From Bufo bufo (lineage: Eukaryota > Chordata > Amphibia > Anura > Bufonidae): DNA of 64,000 bases. The stretch spans positions 66,681,371-66,745,370 of the forward strand of contig NC_053393.1 in assembly GCF_905171765.1 (NCBI RefSeq), written 5' to 3'. Shown piece after piece: positions 32,518-44,520 of the stretch. A program made the position numbers and the translations under genes. A model generated the notes under the pieces. That model did no database searches, was not told the DNA's origin, and was given only the letters and a program-made list of their open reading frames with translations. Positions within the stretch are counted from its first letter, which is position 1. Every line of letters starts with the position of its first letter.

Positions 32518-33065
32518 TGTCACGGTCCCACCTGTGACAGGGAATAGAAGATTGAGGAGACTGGCTGCACGTGATTGACAGCCTCTTTGGATTCACCTTT
32601 CTGTGTTGTTCCTGGGGATGACCACACCTCTTGTCTCGGGTGTAGCTTAATCCGGCCTCCCCATCATGCTATGCGGTTGATATCTCCTTGTTGGTGGAAG
32701 TCCTGGTATTGGTTCTCTCTGAGTTCCTTCTCATCCACGTACTTCTGGAAGTTAAGTTTATCTTCTTTGTTCTTTTCCCCTACCTGCTGATATTAGGCCT
32801 GAGGGGGTCTCCTATTCCCTTATCTTGGAAGGAATAGGCCATCCGTGTCCTGACACTATCTGCAGGGCCCTGTTAGGGTTAGATAGGGCTTAGGTTCCTG
32901 CGTATGAACATTCCTACCATCTAGGTCTGTTCATACTGATAGCAGTCAGGGCTTGGCGTAGGGACTCACTAGGTGTGACCATTTCCCTTTTCCTAGGTTC
33001 CAGGCCTGCCTAATACCTTTTCCCTTCGCTTCTGTGTTCAGTTGTATTCTACAACTATTGTGACA
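32518..33065 (+). mobile_element. Solo LTR, family 1 (copy C), right end altered
   Basis: Starts TGTCACGGTCCC and follows copies B and D through AGGCCTGAGGGGGTCTCC and CTAGGTCTGTTCATACTG. The last ~50 bp diverge and no matching 5-bp duplication is found, so the right end is truncated or recombined. Confidence 0.75.
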
Positions 33066-33315
33066 TCAATGCGTGCAATATGCCTATACTGTGGCAGCAT
33101 TGTCTTTATTATCTCTGTACTGTGAAATCAATGTGAGTGTTATGCCAATATTCTGAAATCAGTGTTTGCCATGTTCCTGCACTGTGACTTCACTGTGCAT
33201 GTTATTCTACCATTATTACATCACTGGGCACATTATTCTACTATTATTACATCAATGTGTACATTATTCTACTATTATTACGTCACTATGTGCATTATCC
33301 CTGTACTGTGCACTT
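33066..33315 (+). repeat. ~32-bp minisatellite
   Basis: Degenerate units; the clearest three repeat CATTATTCTACTATTATTAC with 32-bp spacing (33,190-33,290). Confidence 0.8.
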
Positions 33316-33984
33316 TATCCTCGTGCATTAGGGAGACCAATCATAAACTTTGCTGAACATGATGTTGAAATTGGCCATGGTGGAATGGGCGCCCCTTTCC
33401 AAGTTTTACTATGGGGCCAGATGGTTACTTGTTACGCCCCTACATTCAGTAACAGCAAGATAGAGATCTTGAAAACTGAGTAAACATGGGGTTTTGTGCA
33501 GCTTCTCTAAACAATCCTTGAGATTACCCCTTTTTATCATAAATTGCTCTCAAGGTCTCATAATACCCTGTGGGCAGTCATATGCTGCCTTTAGGAGAGA
33601 ATATCTCCATAATACAGGATGTGATGAGAGACTTTTTAAATTACAATTTATATAGTATATGCAAGGAAAACTACATATAGTATGTCCTTGAAATCATATT
33701 GAGGTACAGGGTTGGCATTCCCCATGCTGGAGACATGCATGGTGAGTCGGAACCGCCCCCAGCAATAAGAAGTAATTGCATGTAGCTCCAGAAATAAGGT
33801 TGTCTTTGTGAAGTAACACCTAAAAGGCAAACTACATGGAGCCCTGTGTCATAGCTAACGCTACTATCCAAAAATGATTTTTATACTAAATATTTTTAAT
33901 AAAAAATGGGCATTACATTACTACAGAGGAGGACAAATTCCTGTACACTTTAAGGAGTAACTGTTGTTTATTTTTTTCCCCATT
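33316..33984. other. No recognisable gene
   Basis: Short frames without motifs. Confidence 0.45.
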
Positions 33985-35745
33985 GTGATGGATACCACCC
34001 CTCGTGCCCACTTGATGTCAACTACGTCGAGCTCACGAGACGCGGTATGGTCCCTGGTTACCAAGACGTGACGTTACGCCCTCCTGGAGGAGCATGTAAG
34101 GTCAGCTTGGTACAGTTTAGGCTACTTTCACACTAGCGTTCTGCTGTCCGCTCGTGAGCTCCGTTTGAAGGGGCTCACGAGCGGAGCAGAACGCTTCCGT
34201 CCAGCCCTGATGCAGTCTGAATGGATGCGGATCCGCTCAGACTGCATCAGTCTGGCGGCGTTCAGCCTCCGCTCCGCTCGCCTCCGCACGGCCAGGCGGA
34301 CAGCTGAACGCGTGCGGAGGCGAGCGGATCCGTCCACACTTACAATGTAAGTCAATGGGGACGGATCCGCTTGAAGATGACACAATGTGGCTCAATCTTC
34401 AAGCGGATCCGTTCCCCATTGACTTTCAATGTAAAGTCTGAACGGATCCGCTCAGGCTACTTTCACACTTAGAAAGTTTTCTAAGTTTTAATGCAGACGG
34501 ATGCGAACGTCTGCATTATCGGAGCGGATCCGTCTGATGAAACATCAGACGGATCCGCTCCGAACGCTAGTGTGAAAGTAGCCTTACACAGACACCTCCT
34601 GGCCACGCAGGCACAGAGAGGCAACAAGCTTAGAGAGCCTTTCCACTGCCACAGTGAAACAGCACGTTCTCAGCACGGGTAATCTGCCACCAGCTTCTCG
34701 TTTGATATAAGCCCGGTCTGCTAACAGAATAATATAGGGTGAGAAACCAACCCACGGTAGCTTATAACTGGGCCGAAACACGGACGTGGGGATTCGTGAT
34801 CGAGATACAAGACAGCACAAGATTAAATTATATATTTAATCGCCTTAAGGGCACACTAGATATAACACTATACACACAGAATATATACAGTGGTCTGAGG
34901 TTACAAATACAGATAATATGGTACGAACAGGATTACACAGAGTACAAGTCAGTTATTGGGTAGATGAATGTTCCTTTGGGTTAGGATGGTGTAATAGTCC
35001 TTGCCTGCGGTCACGTGGGGCCAATGATGTCAGCAGTTTCCAGGACTCTCCAAACACATGGCATGATGTGACCCCCTTTCAGAAAAAGACACACCCACTT
35101 GCTGGCACAAGCCTTTTAAACTGTAGCCGGCCCCTCCCCTCCCTGCCTCTGGGAGGTGTCCCCTCCTCCTGTTCTGGGACTGGCATCAAATGAGCCACAA
35201 AACCGATTATGGCTCATAGCTCCAGACCACAATGTCGCAGGTAGGTGGTTCTGGGCCCAATTGATCCGCCTGGGTTCCGGCTACAACTCATGGTGCCGCT
35301 ATGGGGTTTCTGTAGGGAGTTATGTATATCTCCCCTCCTGGGCATCCTAGCATCAAGCCAGGACTATGTGGATGTTTGGCTTTGCCCCAGGATCCCAAAA
35401 AGATAATCGAATTATGCCGGGGATGGACGGACGATTCATAATTCCTTATGAAATGTTGGTGCCAACATGTCTGTGGAAAAGTGATAGATCTGGTCCAGGG
35501 CTGAGACCTCCTGCTGGGAGTTTTCCTGCTACATCCTCCTGGTGCCTGTCAGCTGGAAGAGGTGTGACTTTATCCACCTGGGGCCTCCTTGAAGCCTGGA
35601 CCTCTGGGGGGTTTTCTCCCTCACTATCTGACAGCAGATGGTTGGGGGTGAGAACATATTTTGCATGTACACTGACTGTGTACATGCAAAAGGTCAATCA
35701 AATGAAAATCAGGGCTGCCAGTAAATGATAATCCATATTCCTCAC
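33985..35745. other. LTR-like non-coding block, unresolved
   Basis: Sequence resuming on both sides of the MITE at 34,119-34,584 appears to be one repeat. Minus-strand features such as a TTTAAAAGGC TATA-like box near 35,118 suggest an LTR, but no ends or target duplication were found. A perfect hairpin TTTGCATGTACA / TGTACATGCAAA lies at 35,661-35,691. Confidence 0.3.
34119..34584. mobile_element. MITE with perfect 22-bp inverted ends
   Basis: AGGCTACTTTCACACTAGCG at 34,119 and its exact complement ending at 34,584. The interior is rich in CGGATCCG and long hairpins (34,138-34,200; 34,265-34,330). It contains an internal extra end-like motif at 34,456. Non-coding. Confidence 0.85.
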
Positions 35746-35751
35746 ATCCAT

Positions 35752-35959
35752 TAAGCCTCATTCACACGTCACGTCAGTATTTTGGTCAGTGGTTTCCATC
35801 AGTGATTGTGAGCCAAATCCAGGAATGGAGCCTCCACAGACATAAGATATGAGGGAAAGATCAGCAGCACCTGTTCTATGTTTAGACCTGCACTGGCTTT
35901 GGCTCAAAATCACTGATGAAAATCATTGACAAAAACACTGATGTGTGAATGAGGCTTTA
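35752..35959. mobile_element. Short MITE, TAAGCCTCATTCACAC ends
   Basis: Left TAAGCCTCATTCACACGTCA and right TGATGTGTGAATGAGGCTTTA are inverse. 208 bp, non-coding. Confidence 0.75.
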
Positions 35960-36001
35960 AATGAATAGTACAGGCAAATATAAGAAACTTTGGGATATAT
36001 C

Positions 36002-36636
36002 TGTCACGGACGTTCCAGCGACAGGTGGCAGGAGATCGGTGAGACTGGCAACACGTGGGTTGATCTGACATGTTTTCTGTTTGGATCAAATGATGTCTGT
36101 GTTGTTTCTGGTGCTTGCCACACCTTCTTTCCCCAGGTGTGACTATTGTGGTCATTTAACCTTCTTTATTTATTGTTGTTTCTCCCACTATGCTATGCAG
36201 TTTATAGCTTCAGTTTTAGTTGTGGATAGCTGGTGTGTGGATCTTGGCTGAGTTCCTGGTGCTGCCATAGCCACTTGAAGTTATGTGTTTTCTTTCCCTT
36301 TTGTATTTTGTTTGGGTTATTTTGTGTGTTGCATGTCCCTTTCATTTGTATTAAGGCCTGAGGGAGACTCCTGTTTGACCTTACTTTTGGAGGAATAGGT
36401 TGTCTCAGTCCTGACATTAGTACCGGGGTCCTATAGGGTGAGTTAAGAAATTAGGTATTCCTGTGTATGAACTCACCTACCTCTGGGGTCTGTTCATACA
36501 GGTAGTTAGTCAGGACTTTGATTAGGGTTTTACTAGGAGGTGTCCATCTCCTTTCCCTAGTTTACTGGCCTTATTCCCTCACCTCTTTCCCTCCTATGTT
36601 CGGTGCGGTGTTTCCCTCCCACACCCGAACGTGACA
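36002..36636 (+). mobile_element. Solo LTR, family 1 (copy D), perfect target duplication
   Basis: TGTCACGG...ACGTGACA, 635 bp, flanked on both sides by ATATC (35,997-36,001 and 36,637-36,641). This copy best defines the family borders. Confidence 0.9.
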
Positions 36637-36641
36637 ATATC

Positions 36642-37282
36642 TCATCAGAGAAAGAAGTTCCCTTTTCTTATCAGGTTCCTTTCCTTCTCCCCTTCCTCTT
36701 CACTAACTCTGAATTCACTGCTCACATCTGTCTTCAGTGAAGACGGGCTTCCTGCTCCCTGGAGCATCCGATTACACAGAAGTCTGTGGTTAGGGGAGGG
36801 GGAGCAGAAGGGAAGGGATGCTAGAGATGAGCAGAGGCTGAGAGACTAATAGATTTACTAACTTCTGCCGGATTCACATACAAATTGCGTAGTTCTGCTG
36901 TATAATGACCTCCATTACTGCTGCTGCTTCTGAAGTTGTGCTACAGAGAGTTAAGGGATACCTTGTTTCTCCATATGTAGTGTATGTGCAGACATGATGA
37001 GCTGCTAGTCCCTGCCCACCAGTTCATAAAAAACTTAGAATTACTGATTGCAGAGAAAAAACTGTTATAAAGTGCCAGATACAAGTTATATAATGGCCTG
37101 AAATAGTGTTATTCTTCTTGTGCTCCCACGCGCCAGCTTATTCTGAAACATTAGATGAAACGATAGTTAAAATGGCTATCCAATTGATGAAAGTTTTCTA
37201 ACTCTGTTGTTTCGGCTGATCAAACTAACTTGTGCAAGGTACTGGTATTGTATCAGGACAGAGTTTGTCTTCATGAGTAACA
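36642..37282. other. No recognisable gene
   Basis: Ser/Leu-rich short frames only. Confidence 0.45.
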
Positions 37283-37773
37283 TTAAAGGGGTTGTCCCAG
37301 GAGGGAAGTTGGGGTCATACTGCTAAGATATGCCCCCAATGTTTGATAGGTATGGGTCACACCTACTGTTACCTGCACCTATCCTTAGAACGGAGCCCGC
37401 AAACTGCTGGATGATGCACTGCGCAAGTGCAGCGGTCCTCCATTCATTTCTATGGGACTGCCTTATATAGCCGAGCACTGGCCTCGCTATTTCCGTAAGC
37501 CTCATAGAAATGGATGGAACGGTATGGCATCGCTTCCCATTTATTTTAATGGGACTTCCAAAAAGAACAGAGCACGCCTTTGAAAGCCAGAGAAGGCAGG
37601 TAATTTAGGCCTAGAAATGAATTGAGGGTGGCCGTGCATGTGCCCTCCAGCACTTAATAGGCTCCGTTCTAAGGATAGGTGCGAGTCCCAGAGGTGGGTC
37701 CCGCACCTAGCAGACATTGGGGGCATATCTCAGCGATATCACCCCAATGTCCCAAATGGGACAACCCCTTTAA
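37283..37773. mobile_element. Foldback MITE, TTAAAGGGGTTGTCCCA ends
   Basis: The left end TTAAAGGGGTTGTCCCA is inverse to the right TGGGACAACCCCTTTAA. Subterminal ATATGCCCCCAATGT / ACATTGGGGGCATAT arms follow. Homologous to 42,561-43,001. Confidence 0.8.
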
Positions 37774-39926
37774 GTGCCTTCTACAATGGGTCCATTATCA
37801 GCCGAATGAATGTTCATAGGAATCTTCTCTCCCGATAATTGCCCCAAGTAAAATGTCCTGCTTGTTTCTCATTTGATCACATCCTTTATGTGGCAGTAAA
37901 AATGACCATTTGTCAGCAGCACATCTTCCGATGTCAACCGTGGATGCGCCGCCAACAATAATGGAACATTCCTTGTCATGAGCACCGATCAACTTTCTGC
38001 TATTTGGAAACACGACTCTCTATTAAGAGTTTTGAAAAATTTGATTTAAAACTCAAGAAAATACAGGCATCACATCACAACAGATGACAAGAGAGGACAA
38101 ATTACTGAAGACTTTAAAGACCCTTCTACATGGTCTGAAGATGAGGTACAGGTTCTTAATCAGCTGTCAAAAAGCAAAAGCTTTTTGGCTGATTGAATCT
38201 TTAAAAACCATTGTTTGACCACAGCATACCTTTCAGTCTAAATGAGGCATGTCGAGGCCTGCCAACAAATGCATTGATTGTTTGTTCACATACTAATTTC
38301 CACATGTAAATGGAACATAAAGAAAAACCCGTTGACGTGCTATATCACCGATCTGTGTTCATTTACAGGCAAGTAATTGGACACTAAAAAGTAGTTCAAA
38401 TGGCCAAAATATAGCCATGAAGTGCATGATAATTCTCTAAATCTCTTGCTTTAGCTGCTCAAGCTCACTACTGTGGGGCACCTTTAAAACAACTTTAGGA
38501 TTAAGTTTAAGGTTTTTGGTCATCAGGCCAAAATGTCCACTGACATCAATGGAAACATTTTTTTCAAAATGAGATATCCCTAACATCAACTTAATGGTTT
38601 CCAATGGTTGTCACATCAGACAACAAAACAATCCACCCAACAAGAGAACTTCCAAATGGTCAATTATCCTATCTTCACCACAACTTTTTGGATCCAGATT
38701 TTGAATATATAATGCAAATTTAAAAATATTCTAGCTGGAAAACATCCTAAGTTATAGAACATCCATTGTGGTGTATGAATATAATGTTACACGATAAAGC
38801 TGAAATCTCGGTCAGTCTTTAAAAGTTCTGATCAGTGCAGAGCTACATGAAGGAAATCTCAATTTTGGATAACACAAAGGAACTAGAACCCTGAGGTTAT
38901 GATCACCCTTTCTGGACACATTCTGCCTCTATGGGGTATATAATGGTTATCACAGTAACTTATTTCTGCCTTTTTGGACCTTTGAAATTCTCATTGATAA
39001 ATCGTACATGTGGTTATCTCAAACCTGCACCTGAAAAGTATTGCAAAGTCAAAATGGATAGGAAATTTGCAAGAGAATTCTAGGACAGCAAATCAATAAG
39101 AAAGCTTGTCTTGAAAGGGGCTTTGTGTGAGCAGGCATTAAAAAGGGCATCCCACAGGTATCATCTAGTCAGCCTTTGAAACACACAGTTCTCATAATGG
39201 TGCTATAGTAGTTGTTGATATGAAATTTGATGTGTATGGGATCGCCATCATCCGAGGACCTGCCCATATCATGTGTTCATTCTGAGCAGTCAATCTGCCC
39301 CTCCAAATTTTTGAGAACTGCAAGATCAAAATGTAAAAGTAATAATCTACAGCCCACTGACTGCTGATTTAGGGTTATTAGTACTTTAAATCACACATGT
39401 GGGAGACAATTCTAAAAATTCCTCGGATACATTTGTCTATTATAGTTCAGTATAGTATTGAGCCCATCTCTGCACAATACATTTGTTTTTAATGAAACAG
39501 AAAATGCATTGGAGATACAGTTTCAGTTGTTTTGAGGTCACAATGACAGTCACTGGAGACCACAGTAAAGTTCCAATCATTGAATAAATGGCATGCATTA
39601 GGACAAAAAATAAATACGGTGATGGTTTATGGTTCTAGATCAGGGAAACACTAATGGTTAAAGGAAATGTATCATCTGAAAATAACCTATTGTTTACATC
39701 ACATACCGGTATTTTTTTTAGAACTTTTAGTGTGTGTTTTTTTTTTTTTTTCAATGTTCTGGTATATATTCTTTAAAAAAATATAAAAAATACTAAAATC
39801 CGGCAATTTTTGCACTGGTCACTAGACTTTCTATTCTCTAGAGATTTCCAGCATTTTAACATTTAATATTTCTGCAGTCATGTCATTATCATCACAGAAA
39901 GGATTACAATTGTAGTGTCCCACATA
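37774..39926. other. No recognisable gene or repeat
   Basis: About 2.1 kb of AT-rich sequence without coding signal; the longest such stretch in the window. Confidence 0.5.
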
Positions 39927-41539
39927 CAGTTGCAAGAAAAAGTATGTGAACCCTTTGGAATGATATGGATTTCTGCACAAATTGGTCATAAAATGTGATC
40001 TGATCTTCATCTAAGTCACAACAATAGACAATCACAGTCTGCTTCAACTAATAACACACAAAGAATTAAATGTTACCATGTTTTTATTGAACACACCATG
40101 TAAACATTCACAGTGCAGGTGGAAAAAGTATGTGAACCCTTGGATTTAATAACTGGTTGAACCTCCTTTGGCAGCAATAACTTCAACCAAACGTTTCCTG
40201 TAGTTGCAGATCAGACGTGCACAACGGTCAGGAGTAATTCTTGTCCATTCCTCTTTACAGAACTGTTTCAGTTCAGCAATATTCTTGGGATGTCTGGTGT
40301 GAATCGCTTTCTTGAGGTTATGCCACAGCATCTCAATCGGGTTGAGGTCAGGACTCTGACTGGGCCACTCCAGAAGGTGTATTTTCTTCTGTTTAAGCCA
40401 TTTGGTTGTTGATTTACTTCTATGCTTTGGGTCGTTGTCCTGTTGCAACACCCATCTTCTGTTGAGCTTCAGCTGGCGGACAGATGGCCTTAAGTTCTCC
40501 TGCAAAATGTCTTGATAAACTTGGGAATTCATTTTTCCTTCGATGATAGCAATCCGTCCAGGCCCTGATGCAGCAAAGCAGCCCCAAACCATGATGCCCC
40601 CACCACCATACTTCACAGGTGGGATGAAGTTTTGATGTTGGTGTGCTGTGCCTCTTTTTCTCCACACATAGTGTTGTGTGTTTCTTCCAAACAACTCAAC
40701 TTTGGTTTCATCTGTCCACAGAATATTTTGCCAGTACTGCTGTGGAACATCCAGGGGCTCTTGTGTAAACTGTAAATGTGCAGCAATGTTTTTTTTGGAT
40801 AGCAGTGGCTTCCTCTGTGGTATCCTCCCATGAAATCCATTGTTTAGTGATTTACGTATCGTAGATTCGCTAACAGGGATGTTAGCATATGCCAGAGACT
40901 TTTGTAAGTCTTTAGCTGACACTCTAGGATTCTTCTTCACCTCATTGAACAGTCTGCGCTGTGCTCTTGCAGTCATCTTTTCAGGACGGCCACTCCTAGG
41001 GAGAGTAGCAGCAGTGCTGAACTTTCTCCATTTATAGACAATTTGTCTTACCGTGGACTGATGAACAGCAAGGCTTTTGGAGATACTTTTATAACCCTTT
41101 ACAGCTTTATGCAAGTCAACAATTCTTAATCGTAGGTCTTCTGAGAGCTCTTTTGTGCGAGACATCATTCACATCAGGCAATGCTTCTTGTGAAAAGCAA
41201 ACCCAGAACTGGTGTGTGTTTTTTATAGGGCAGCTGTAACCAACATCTCCAATCTTATCTCATTGATTGGACTCCAGTTGGCTGACACCTCACTCCAATT
41301 AGCTCTTGGAGATGTCATTAGTCTAGGGGTTCACATACTTTTTCCACCTGCACTGTGAATGTTTACATGGAGTGTTCAATAAAAACATGGTAACATTTAA
41401 TTCTGTGTGTGTTATTAGTTTAAGCAGACTGTGATTGTCTATTGTTGTGACTTAGATGAAGATCACATCACATTTTATGACCAATTTGTGCAGAAATCCA
41501 TATCATTCCAAAGGGTTCACATACTTTTTCTTGCAACTG
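39927..41539 (-). mobile_element. Complete Tc1-like element with IR/DR ends
   Basis: CAGTTGCAAGAAAAAGTATG at 39,927 and its complement ending at 41,539, flanked by TA on both sides. Inverted repeats are about 210 bp, and each carries an outer and an inner copy of the AAAAAGTATGTGAACCC motif (inner copies at ~40,120 and ~41,330), the IR/DR layout of Sleeping Beauty-type elements. Confidence 0.95.
40146..41168 (-). CDS. Tc1-like transposase, DD34E, intact
   Basis: 340 codons, uninterrupted. The N-terminal paired-like DNA-binding domain includes '[20 protein letters not shown]' (residues ~29-48) and a GRPR-type hook ('[14 protein letters not shown]', with GRP retained). The catalytic core has '[13 protein letters not shown]' (Asp), '[14 protein letters not shown]' (Asp) and 'DLNPIEMLW' (Glu) at DD34E spacing, plus the Gly-rich '[14 protein letters not shown]' box. 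Cut-and-paste transposition into TA is expected from the family. Both ends and all catalytic residues are preserved, so this copy is recent. Confidence 0.95.
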   Translation of the reverse strand: MMSRTKELSEDLRLRIVDLHKAVKGYKSISKSLAVHQSTVRQIVYKWRKFSTAATLPRSGRPEKMTARAQRRLFNEVKKNPRVSAKDLQKSLAYANIPVSESTIRKSLNNGFHGRIPQRKPLLSKKNIAAHLQFTQEPLDVPQQYWQNILWTDETKVELFGRNTQHYVWRKRGTAHQHQNFIPPVKYGGGGIMVWGCFAASGPGRIAIIEGKMNSQVYQDILQENLRPSVRQLKLNRRWVLQQDNDPKHRSKSTTKWLKQKKIHLLEWPSQSPDLNPIEMLWHNLKKAIHTRHPKNIAELKQFCKEEWTRITPDRCARLICNYRKRLVEVIAAKGGSTSY

Positions 41540-41811
41540 TATGTGTGTAAGGGCCACTCCAAATTGCTATATGCCCTCTCATGTCATATTGCACTAATCA
41601 CAAATCTGCTGTAGATTTCAGTCATTATTTATGCTAGTTAAATAATGATGAATTAGCGGGGAACAATGGTCCTGCCCTCATCATGCCGTAACTCTGCCCT
41701 CACTACTCCCACTTTTCGTAGACTTGGTGAATAGGCAACTTTTCTATGCCAAAAAAGGATTGATGAATTTTCCCCTATATCTCTATCGACAGCACTATGA
41801 CTCATTCACAC
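41540..41811. other. Short unassigned spacer
   Basis: Nothing recognised between the Tc1 element and the satellite. Confidence 0.5.
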
Positions 41812-43900
41812 TTACGAGGTGAACACATTGACACTTGTGGGCGACAAATCAGTGGAACATTGACACCGGAAATGACAGAACACCGACACGTTGACACTTC
41901 AAATAGTAGAACAATTACACATTGACACCTAAAGTGACAGAGCAAGAACACATTGACACTTCAGATGACAGATGAATGGAATATTTACACAAGATAATAG
42001 AAGAATTTAGCATTGACACTTGTGGGTGACAGTACAGATACCTTGATACTTGAGACACTGGAGATAATACGGTTCCACATTGATGATTGAGGTGATAGAA
42101 CAATATCATATATTGACACTTGAGATGATAGAACACATTGAAATTTAAAAGGGTTGCAGCCTGCTTCACTAAACAGAAGACCTGCTTCCTGCCGCTGCGG
42201 TCCTCTGCGTTGCCTCCGCTGTGTCCATGTTTTGGTCCCCGCAGTGTTGTCATCTGGTGCAGCATGAGCATGGTCACATGCTCTGCTGCAGTCAGTGACT
42301 GGTATCAGTGGTGATGTGGCCACAAGCAGCATGTCACTACTGAAGCCAAGCATTGGCTGCAACAGAGCATGTGACCATGTCCATGCTGTGTCGGATGTCA
42401 ACACTGCGGGGACCGGAAAATAGACACAGCGGAGGCAGTGTGGAGGACCAGAATACCAGGCAGCAAAAATGTATGAATCATCTATTTAAGATGACAGAAG
42501 ACTGACATTTGAGATGAGAGAACACATTGACACTTAACAGATAACAGAACCTATTGACAATTAAAGGGGTTTTCCCATCTCAGACAATGGGGACATATCG
42601 CTAGGATATGCCCCCATTGTCTGATAGGTGTGGGTCCCCGTCACCTACAATAAGAACAGAGCCGGGAAATGAACGGAGGGCTCAGTGCGCATGCACAGTC
42701 GCCCTCCATTCATTTCTATGGGGCCGCTGAAAATAGCCGAGCGCTGGCTCGGCTATTGCTGTCTGTCCCATAGAAATGAATAGGAGCATGGGCCGCACAT
42801 GCGCGGTGCGCTCCCATTCACTTCTATGGGAGCAGACTTGGTGGTGGACGGACCACGGGAAATCCGGGGTCCTCCAGCCACAGCACTCACCGCTTCGTTC
42901 TCGTAGGTGCGGGTCCCAGCGGTGGGACCCGCACCTATCAGACAATGGGGGCATATCCTAGCGATATGGCCTCATTGTCTGAGATGGGAATACCCCTTTA
43001 AGATGACACTTCAGATGACAGAAGTTTGATCCTTGAGATGACAGAAGACACTGACACTTGAGATGACAGAAGACGTTGACACTTGAGATGACAGAAGACA
43101 CTGACACTTGAGATGACAGAAGACACTGACACTTGAGATGACAGAAGACACTGACACTTGAGATGACAGAAGACACTGACACTTGAGATGACAGAAGACA
43201 CTGACACTTGAGATGACAGAAGACACTGACACTTGAGATGACAGAAGACACTGACACTTGAGATGACAGAAGACACTAACACTTGAGATGACAGAAGACA
43301 CTGACACTTGAAATGACAGAAGACATTGACACTTGAGATGACACTGACACTTGAGATGACAGAAGACACTGACACTTGAGATGACAGAAGACACTGACAC
43401 TTGAGATGACAGAAGACACTGACACTTGAGATGACAGAAGACACTGACACTTGAGATGACAGAAGACACTCACACTTGAAATGACAGAAGACATTGACAC
43501 TTGAGATGACAGAAGACACTGACACTTGAGATGACAGAAGACACTGACACTTGAGATGACAGAAGACACTAACACTTGAGATGACAGAAGACACTGACAC
43601 TTGAGATGACACTGACACTTGAGATGACAGAAGACACTGACACTTGAGATGACAGAAGACACTGACACTTGAGATGACAGAAGACACTGACACTTGAGAT
43701 GACAGAAGACACTGACACTTGAAATGACAGAAGACATTGACACTTGAGATGACAGAAGACACTCACACTTGAGATGACAGAACTCTGACATATGAGATGA
43801 CAAAACACATTGACATCTGTGAATGACAAATCATTGAAACATTGACATCTAACGTGACAAAATAATTGCTCATTGACACGGGAGTTGACAGAAAAATCAC
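41812..43900 (+). repeat. 25-bp satellite GACACTTGAGATGACAGAA..., with degenerate flanks
   Basis: 43,005-43,790 is a nearly homogeneous array of a 25-bp unit (ACTTGAGATGACAGAAGACACTGAC), ~30 copies, with occasional deletions leaving a 14-bp partial unit (43,335; 43,604). Degenerate units occupy 41,812-42,150, 42,480-42,560 and 43,790-43,900. Long open frames here (up to 254 codons on the minus strand) only reflect that 25 is not divisible by 3 and the unit lacks stops in those registers. A MITE and a GC-richer segment (42,160-42,430) interrupt the array. Confidence 0.93.
42561..43001. mobile_element. Foldback MITE inside the 25-bp satellite
   Basis: TTAAAGGGGTTTTCCCATCTC at the left is inverse to GAGATGGGAATACCCCTTTAA at the right. 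ATATGCCCCCATTGTCTGA arms follow inside, and a central hairpin pairs CCATTCATTTCTATGGG-type sequences. Same family as 37,283. Confidence 0.85.
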
Positions 43901-44520
43901 ACAATAATAGACAAAGTAGCAAGAATCAGCATACGATTATTAAGGCAAAAAATACACCTAGTGAGGTGCATTTTTGTAACCTGGCAGCTATGCTAAGATT
44001 CTGCTATTGTATGCAGGGCCAGTTTTAGACAAAGTGTGGCCCTGGGCAAAATTTAAAGTGGGGCCCCAAGTCCTGAAATATTGGACCAGTAGTCTTTCAG
44101 GATTTTGTAGGCACGGACAGCAGCTTGTAGAATGCCACATTTTCTCTATATAGTTCCCACAGAAAATTTTAAGTGCTTAAAAAAATCTGCATCAGATTTT
44201 TTTTTTTTTTTTCGGACTAATTTTATAAAACACTTTTTAATGCAGTTTTAGCGTGGATTTTTATTCCTTCCCATTTAAAATGGGAATTCTGGACATGTAC
44301 CCAGCGTTATGAATGGCCAGGACACTTTTCTCCATGGTGCAGTTTATAAAACCACAAGCTGAAAAAAAAGAGTTGTCCCAACCGAGCCCCTGAAGTGAAG
44401 GGAGAGCACAATGTGCATGCTCCATTATGCTATGAGTGTTCTGAAAATAGCTCATCACTGGCTCTGCTATTTTTTTGAAATTCCATAGCTGTGAATGGAG
44501 ATAATGCTGGACATGCATAC
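43901..44520. other. Spacer between satellites
   Basis: Repeat-derived style (GGGCCAGTTTTAGAC) but no ends; no gene. Confidence 0.45.

Noticed and set aside
34128..34385. Arg-rich frames on both strands
   Set aside because: Hairpin-rich MITE interior; frames mirror each other because of the inverted repeats.
33985..35745. Full LTR retrotransposon around the MITE at 34.1 kb
   Set aside because: No paired LTRs, coding domain or target duplication found; listed only as unresolved.
42998..43922. Long minus-strand open frames (up to 254 codons) of Ser/Val/Cys/Leu-rich repeats
   Set aside because: They are the 25-bp satellite read in three registers; no start context, domain or codon bias.
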